Positions 57,708 to 64,000 of a stretch of DNA of 64,000 nucleotides are shown piece after piece. The DNA is from Mycobacterium sp. ITM-2016-00316. Its GTDB lineage: Bacteria > Actinomycetota > Actinomycetes > Mycobacteriales > Mycobacteriaceae. Each line of letters starts with the position of its first letter. Within the stretch, counting starts at the first letter, position 1. The translations under genes and the position numbers were made by a program. The notes under the pieces were generated by a model. The model saw only the letters and a program-made list of their open reading frames with translations, did no database searches and was not told where the DNA came from. The stretch spans positions 2,542,001 to 2,606,000 of the forward strand of contig NZ_CP134398.1 in assembly GCF_002968335.2 (NCBI RefSeq). The letters are read 5' to 3'.

Positions 57708-58136
57708 ATGGGGGCTGGCGCAGCCGGGTTGGTTGTCGGATGGCTGATCGCACTGAGCGTGCACGACCTACGACACCGCCGCCTGCCCAACGCGCTGACC
57801 CTGCCCGGTGCGGGGCTCGTCCTCGTGGCGGCCGTGTCGGCGGGCCGGGGGATGCCCGCCGTGCTGGGCGCCCTCGCCCTCAGCCTGCTCTATCTGGTGG
57901 TCCACCTGATCGGTCCGGCCGCGCTCGGCGCCGGGGATGTGAAGCTCGCGATCGGGCTGGGCGGGCTGACCGGGGCGTTCGGGCCGGAGGTGTGGCTGCT
58001 CGGCGCGCTCGGCGCGGTGCTGCTGAGCGCGCTCGCCGGAATCGTCGTAGTGGTGTTGCGGGGCGGATCGACGGTGCCGCACGGCCCGTCGATGTGTGCG
58101 GCCAGCGCGGCATCGGTCGCCCTGGCGTGGTGGTAG
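57708..58136 (+). CDS. Small prepilin peptidase (A24 family)
   Basis: A 142-residue membrane aspartic peptidase: five or so hydrophobic segments, first Asp in 'SVHDLRHRRLPN', second in 'GAGDVKLA'. It lacks the N-terminal methylase domain, as in Rv2551c of M. tuberculosis. Substrates would be type IV/tad-like prepilins, which are not in this window. Confidence 0.87.
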   Translation: MGAGAAGLVVGWLIALSVHDLRHRRLPNALTLPGAGLVLVAAVSAGRGMPAVLGALALSLLYLVVHLIGPAALGAGDVKLAIGLGGLTGAFGPEVWLLGALGAVLLSALAGIVVVVLRGGSTVPHGPSMCAASAASVALAWW

Positions 58137-58150
58137 TCCTACGCTGAGCC

Positions 58151-58645
58151 ATGTCCGTGCGGCCCGCCACCACCGATGACCTGCCGGCCATCGCGGCCAT
58201 CTATGCCCACTACGTCGTCCACTCCGTGGCCACTTTCGAGATCGACGCCCCCGACGTCGACGAGTGGGCGCGGCGTTTCACCGCCATCGCCGACCGCGAT
58301 CTGCCCTTCCTGGTCACCGAACGCGACGGCGCGGTCGCCGGATACGGCTACTGCGCGCCGTGGAAGGAACGCCGCGCCTACCGGGCCACCGTCGAGGACT
58401 CGGTGTACGTGGCGCCGTGGGCACTGGGCGCGGGCTGCGGTGCCGAACTGCTCACCGCACTGCTGGAGCGCTGCCGGACGATCGGGGTACGCGAGATCAT
58501 CGCGGTGATCGCCGACTCCGGGGATCCGGCCTCCGCCGGTCTGCACCGTCGGCTGGGATTTCGGGACGCCGGACGGCTGGTCCGGGTCGGTCACAAACAC
58601 GGTCGCTGGATCGACACGCTGCTGCTGCAATGGAGCGCAGGTTGA
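58151..58645 (+). CDS. GNAT N-acetyltransferase, phosphinothricin-acetyltransferase-like
   Basis: A 164-residue acetyl-CoA-dependent acetyltransferase: 'SVRPATTDDLPAIAAIYAHYV', 'GYGYCAPWKERRAYRATVEDSVYV' and 'GCGAELLTALLERCRTIGVREIIAVI' are GNAT motifs. It resembles Pat/Bar enzymes that acetylate phosphinothricin or methionine sulfoximine analogues; actual substrate unknown. Placed between the prepilin peptidase gene and aroC. Confidence 0.88.
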   Translation: MSVRPATTDDLPAIAAIYAHYVVHSVATFEIDAPDVDEWARRFTAIADRDLPFLVTERDGAVAGYGYCAPWKERRAYRATVEDSVYVAPWALGAGCGAELLTALLERCRTIGVREIIAVIADSGDPASAGLHRRLGFRDAGRLVRVGHKHGRWIDTLLLQWSAG

Positions 58646-58687
58646 CGGATTCGGTCGCACAGATGACCGCATGGGAGAATGTCATCC

Positions 58688-59893
58688 GTGTTGCGATGGA
58701 CTACCGCAGGTGAATCCCACGGCCGTGCCCTGGTAGCGATGGTCGAAGGCATGGTTGCGGGTTTGTCCGTCACCTCCGACGACATCGCGGTCCAGCTGCA
58801 GCGCCGCCGGCTGGGCTACGGCCGCGGTGCGCGGATGAAGTTCGAGAAGGATCAGGTGACCGTGCTGGGCGGCGTGCGCCACGGCCTCACCCTGGGCGGA
58901 CCGATCGCCATCGAGATCGGCAACACCGAATGGCCCAAGTGGGAGACCGTGATGGCGTCGGACCCGGTGCCCGCCGACCGGCTCGACAGCGACGCCGCCC
59001 GTAACGCCCCGCTGACCCGTCCGCGCCCCGGCCACGCCGACTACGCGGGCATGCTCAAGTACGGCTTCGACGACGCCCGTCCGGTGCTGGAACGCGCCAG
59101 CGCCCGCGAGACCGCGGCCCGCGTCGCCGCCGGCACCGTGGCCCGGGGCTTCCTGCGGCAGGCACTCGGCGTCGAGGTGATCTCACACGTCGTCTCCATC
59201 GGTGCCTCGAAGCCCTACGACGGCCCGCCACCGCAGCCGCAGGACCTGGCCGCCATCGACGACAGCCCGGTGCGTGCCTTCGACAAGGACGCCGAGCAGC
59301 TGATGATCGCCGAGATCGAAGCCGCCAAGAAGGACGGTGACACCCTCGGCGGCATCGTCGAGGTCGTGGTCACCGGGCTGCCGATCGGACTGGGCTCCTT
59401 CACCAGCGGCGACGACCGCCTCGACAGCCAGCTCGCCGCAGCGGTGATGGGTATCCAGGCCATCAAGGGTGTTGAGATCGGCGACGGGTTCGAGACGGCA
59501 CGCCGCCGCGGCAGCGTCGCCCATGACGAGATGTACCCGGGCCCGGACGGCATCACCCGTTCCACCAACCGCGCCGGCGGCCTCGAGGGCGGCATGACCA
59601 ACGGCCAGCCGCTGCGGGTGCGCGCCGCGATGAAGCCGATCTCCACGGTGCCGCGCGCGCTGGCCACCGTCGACATGTCCACCGGCGACGAGGCCGTGGC
59701 GATCCATCAGCGCTCCGACGTGTGCGCGGTGCCGGCCGCCGGTGTCGTCGTCGAGACGATGGTGGCCCTGGTGCTGGCGCGCGCCGCGCTGCTCAAGTTC
59801 GGTGGTGACTCGCTGGCCGAGACCCGCAGAAACGTCGAGAGCTACCTGGCCTCGGTTGCCGAGCACGAGCCGTCCACGACGGCCTCGGGATAG
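58688..59893 (+). CDS. aroC: Chorismate synthase
   Basis: Converts 5-enolpyruvylshikimate-3-phosphate to chorismate using reduced FMN. The 401-residue protein has the family motifs 'GESHGRAL', 'RPGHADYAG', '[13 protein letters not shown]' and the C-terminal '[17 protein letters not shown]'. GTG 58688 (MLRW) matches the family N-terminus; ATG 58679 would add three residues. First gene of aroC-aroK-aroB; it is separated from aroK by three bases. Confidence 0.94.
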   Translation: MLRWTTAGESHGRALVAMVEGMVAGLSVTSDDIAVQLQRRRLGYGRGARMKFEKDQVTVLGGVRHGLTLGGPIAIEIGNTEWPKWETVMASDPVPADRLDSDAARNAPLTRPRPGHADYAGMLKYGFDDARPVLERASARETAARVAAGTVARGFLRQALGVEVISHVVSIGASKPYDGPPPQPQDLAAIDDSPVRAFDKDAEQLMIAEIEAAKKDGDTLGGIVEVVVTGLPIGLGSFTSGDDRLDSQLAAAVMGIQAIKGVEIGDGFETARRRGSVAHDEMYPGPDGITRSTNRAGGLEGGMTNGQPLRVRAAMKPISTVPRALATVDMSTGDEAVAIHQRSDVCAVPAAGVVVETMVALVLARAALLKFGGDSLAETRRNVESYLASVAEHEPSTTASG

Positions 59894-59896
59894 CTG

Positions 59897-61604
<1,708 letters not shown>

Positions 61605-61605
61605 A

Positions 61606-62127
61606 TCAGGAGCGCTTGGCTTCCTCTTCCGCGCCGGGCTGCACCGCCGCGAAGACGTCGGTGTCGGCCCGCTCCTCGTCGCCCTCACGGCGACGGACGT
61701 ACGGCGGCGCCTTGCGGTCGACGCTCCAACGGCCGATGGTCACCGCGATGACCCCGGCCAGGAAGATCAGCAACGCGGTGAACGCCGCGAACGAGGTCAG
61801 TTCGCTGATCAGGCCGCCGGTGTAGAGCACCGGGTAGAACAGCCCGATGAACCAGCACACGAGGTCTCCGAGCAGTCCGGCGATCAGGCCGGCAATCAGC
61901 CAGACCATCGCGAGATCCTGACGACGGTCCGGGTCGGACTGCGCGTTGGCGTCGGCGCGGCCGTCGAAATAAGCCCACAGGATCGCGGGGATCGCCAGGA
62001 ACAGACCCAGCGTGGGACTGATCCATCCGGCCTGCGTCGGGAAGGTGTCGACCAGCACTCCCTGGATCAACCGGAGGACAACTACGACCGCCGCGAACAC
62101 GAGTCCGCGCAGCAACCACTTGCTCAT
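61606..62127 (-). CDS. Four-helix membrane protein, Rv2536/B-4DMT-like
   Basis: A 173-residue integral membrane protein. Four hydrophobic segments: about 6-26, 37-55, 70-92 and 102-130, with a charged C-terminal tail. The 'ILWAYFDGRADANAQSD' loop and gene position correspond to Rv2536 of M. tuberculosis. Transport function is only proposed for the group. Starts 33 bases from the divergent pepQ gene. Confidence 0.8.
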   Translation of the reverse strand: MSKWLLRGLVFAAVVVVLRLIQGVLVDTFPTQAGWISPTLGLFLAIPAILWAYFDGRADANAQSDPDRRQDLAMVWLIAGLIAGLLGDLVCWFIGLFYPVLYTGGLISELTSFAAFTALLIFLAGVIAVTIGRWSVDRKAPPYVRRREGDEERADTDVFAAVQPGAEEEAKRS

Positions 62128-62160
62128 GAGGGGACAGCGTAGCGAGTACCGTCAGCGGCT

Positions 62161-63255
62161 GTGACGATTTCTCAGCGCCGGGACCGGTTGCGGCGCCGAT
62201 TGGCGGCCGCCGAACTGGACGCCATGTTGGTAACTGACCTGGTCAACGTCCGATATCTGTCCGGATTCACCGGTTCCAACGCGGCCCTTTTGGTGCGCGC
62301 GGACCAGGACACGCCGGTGTTGGCAACCGACGGCCGTTATGTAACGCAGGCCGCTGCGCAGTCACCCGATGCCGAACTGGTCATCGAACGGGCCGTGGGC
62401 CCCCATCTGGCGGGCCGTGCGGTCGCCGACGGTGTGCGCCGGCTCGGGTTCGAGAGCCACGTCGTGACCGTCGACGGGTTCGGTCTGCTGGAACGCGCAG
62501 GAGCGGGCGTGGAGTTCGTCCGCGCCGCGGGCATGGTCGAACGATTGCGTGAGGTCAAGGACGCCGGAGAGATCGCCATCCTGCGGCTGGCCTGCGAGGC
62601 GGCCGACGCGGCACTGCACGATCTGGTGGCCCGCGGTGGCCTGCGCCCCGGCCGCACCGAGAAGGAGGTCGGGCGCGAACTGGAATCGCTGATGCTCGAC
62701 CATGGCGCCGACGGGGTGTCTTTCGAGACCATCGTGGCCGCCGGCGCCAACTCGGCCATCCCGCATCACCGGCCCACCGAAGCCGTGCTGGCCGACGGCG
62801 ATTTCGTGAAGATCGATTTCGGTGCCCTGGTCGCGGGCTACCACTCGGACATGACGCGCACCTTCGTGCTGGGCCGCGCCGCGCAGTGGCAGCGCGACCT
62901 CTACGAACTGGTCGCAACCGCACAGCGCGCCGGCCGGGAGGCGTTGGTGGCGGGTGCGAACCTCAAGGATGTCGACGGCGCTTCCAGGCAGATCATCGCC
63001 GACGCCGGATTCGCGGAGAACTTCGGGCACGGCCTCGGGCACGGGGTCGGATTGCAGATCCACGAAGCGCCGGGTATCGGCGCTTCAGCCGTCGGTACAC
63101 TGCTTGCTGGCGCTGCGGTCACCGTGGAGCCCGGCGTCTATCTGCCCGGCCGGGGCGGTGTCCGCATCGAGGACACCCTGGTTGTCGGCAGCGAGAGCGC
63201 ACCTACACCCGAGTTACTCACCCGGTTCCCCAAGGAACTGGCTGTTATCACCTGA
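62161..63255 (+). CDS. pepQ: Xaa-Pro peptidase (M24B)
   Basis: A 364-residue creatinase/prolidase-fold metallopeptidase: metal ligands D219, D230, H294, E323, E337, all present ('[17 protein letters not shown]', '[11 protein letters not shown]', '[19 protein letters not shown]'). N-terminal creatinase_N domain about residues 1-125. Probably cleaves X-Pro dipeptides in the cytosol. GTG 62161. Followed 19 bases later by efp. Confidence 0.92.
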   Translation: MTISQRRDRLRRRLAAAELDAMLVTDLVNVRYLSGFTGSNAALLVRADQDTPVLATDGRYVTQAAAQSPDAELVIERAVGPHLAGRAVADGVRRLGFESHVVTVDGFGLLERAGAGVEFVRAAGMVERLREVKDAGEIAILRLACEAADAALHDLVARGGLRPGRTEKEVGRELESLMLDHGADGVSFETIVAAGANSAIPHHRPTEAVLADGDFVKIDFGALVAGYHSDMTRTFVLGRAAQWQRDLYELVATAQRAGREALVAGANLKDVDGASRQIIADAGFAENFGHGLGHGVGLQIHEAPGIGASAVGTLLAGAAVTVEPGVYLPGRGGVRIEDTLVVGSESAPTPELLTRFPKELAVIT

Positions 63256-63274
63256 TCTAGGAGCTGTACAGACC

Positions 63275-63838
63275 GTGGCATCAACCGCCGACTTCAAGAA
63301 TGGACTCGTTCTCCAGATCGAAGGCCAGTTGTGGCAGATCACCGAGTTCCAGCACGTCAAGCCCGGCAAGGGCCCGGCCTTCGTGCGCACCAAGCTCAAG
63401 AACGTGCTGACCGGCAAGGTCGTCGACAAGACGTTCAACGCCGGGGTCAAGGTGGAGACCGCCACCGTCGACCGTCGTGACGCCACCTACCTGTACCGCG
63501 ATGGCAGCGACTTCGTCTTCATGGATTCCGAGGACTTCGAGCAGCATCCGCTGTCCGAGGCACTGGTGGGCCGACTCGCCGACTTCCTGCTCGAGGGCAT
63601 CGGTGTGCAGATCGCCTTCCACGAGGGCGCGCCGCTGTACCTGGAGCTCCCGGTTTCCGTCGAACTTCTGGTCTCCCACACCGAGCCGGGCCTGCAGGGC
63701 GACCGCTCCAGCGCGGGCACCAAGCCGGCCACCATGGAGAGCGGCGCCGAGATCCAGGTGCCGCTGTTCATCAACACCGGCGACAAGCTCAAGGTCGACA
63801 CCCGCGACGGCAACTACCTGGGAAGGGTCAATGCCTGA
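63275..63838 (+). CDS. efp: Elongation factor P
   Basis: Ribosome factor that relieves stalling at polyproline stretches. 187 residues in three beta-barrel domains: '[16 protein letters not shown]' is the loop with the lysine often modified in other bacteria, and '[18 protein letters not shown]' the C-terminal domain. GTG 63275 has TAGGAG upstream. Partners pepQ and nusB as in other mycobacteria. Confidence 0.95.
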   Translation: MASTADFKNGLVLQIEGQLWQITEFQHVKPGKGPAFVRTKLKNVLTGKVVDKTFNAGVKVETATVDRRDATYLYRDGSDFVFMDSEDFEQHPLSEALVGRLADFLLEGIGVQIAFHEGAPLYLELPVSVELLVSHTEPGLQGDRSSAGTKPATMESGAEIQVPLFINTGDKLKVDTRDGNYLGRVNA

Positions 63839-63843
63839 CCGCG

Positions 63844-63871
63844 GGCGAGCGAAGCGCAGCGGAGCGACGGG
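63844..63871 (+). repeat. Short interspersed repeat variant, copy 3, between efp and nusB
   Basis: GGCGAGCGAAGCGCAGCGGA followed by GCGACGGG: the first thirteen and last eight bases match the other copies, with an internal CAGCGGA expansion. Confidence 0.6.
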
Positions 63872-64000
63872 ATGAGTGACCGTCGTGGTGACCGCGGTCG
63901 GCACCAGGCGCGCAAGCGTGCCGTCGACCTGCTGTTCGAGGCCGAGGCGCGCGGGATCACCGCCGCCGAGGCCGCCGACGGCCGCAATGCGCTGTCCCAC
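63872..64000 (+). CDS. nusB: Transcription antitermination protein NusB, 3' truncated by the window
   Basis: Only the first 43 residues are seen. '[25 protein letters not shown]' is the conserved NusB N-terminal RNA-binding helix. NusB with NusE promotes rRNA transcription antitermination. ATG 63872 directly follows the GC-rich repeat. Third gene of the pepQ-efp-nusB group. Confidence 0.88.
   Translation, partial: MSDRRGDRGRHQARKRAVDLLFEAEARGITAAEAADGRNALSH

Overview
The window is a high-GC actinobacterial chromosome segment. Gene content and order follow the Mycobacterium tuberculosis Rv2585c to Rv2533c interval in reverse orientation: peptide-binding lipoprotein, apt, rel, ppiB, glyoxalase II, hisS, later aspS, rarA, alaS, ruvX, mltG, aroE, aroC, aroK, aroB, pepQ, efp and nusB. 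A urea-transport operon, duplicated accessory lipid genes and the absence of aroQ beside aroB point to a rapid-growing Mycolicibacterium rather than a tubercle bacillus. This is inferred from remembered gene order and protein resemblance, not from a database search.

Region 1 (1-9278) is conserved housekeeping: a truncated solute-binding lipoprotein, purine salvage (apt), the stringent-response enzyme (rel), a small lipoprotein, two tandem membrane-anchored cyclophilins, glyoxalase II, hisS, a membrane protein and dtd. Region 2 (9275-14107) is a tightly overlapping urtABCDE urea ABC transporter operon on the minus strand. Region 3 (14.1-31.5 kb) is accessory. It holds a secreted protein, a radical SAM gene behind a near-perfect mycobacterial SOS box, a PhyH-type dioxygenase, a catabolic operon (amidohydrolase plus a paired acyl-CoA dehydrogenase) with a divergent TetR/thioesterase pair sharing a palindromic operator, a large arylsulfatase, a TetR/flavin monooxygenase/mycofactocin-type SDR operon, a zinc metalloprotease with a DinB-like partner, a carboxylesterase and an SRPBCC protein.

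Region 4 (31.6-39.5 kb) has aspS, a DUF4436 membrane protein, an F420-type nitroreductase-fold protein, and two paralogous WS/DGAT-like acyltransferases on either side of a thiolase and its divergent HxlR regulator. Region 5 (39.6-47.6 kb) is a four-gene codirectional cluster: transglutaminase-DUF2126, circularly permuted ATP-grasp plus alpha-E, a second transglutaminase, and a zinc-ribbon HExxH peptidase. It looks like a peptide-ligation and peptide-processing system with no known product, and is the best candidate here for an undescribed system.

Region 6 (47.7-64 kb) returns to the core: a DUF3097 Toprim protein, rarA, an ArsR/SRPBCC pair, small genes, alaS-ruvX-mltG-aroE, a prepilin-type peptidase, a GNAT enzyme, aroC-aroK-aroB, a four-helix membrane protein, pepQ, efp and the start of nusB. 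Many starts are leaderless by sequence (TANNNT six bases before ATG/GTG). Convergent genes often overlap by four bases. I found no tRNA, rRNA, CRISPR array, insertion sequence or prophage, and no gene-free stretch longer than 300 bases.
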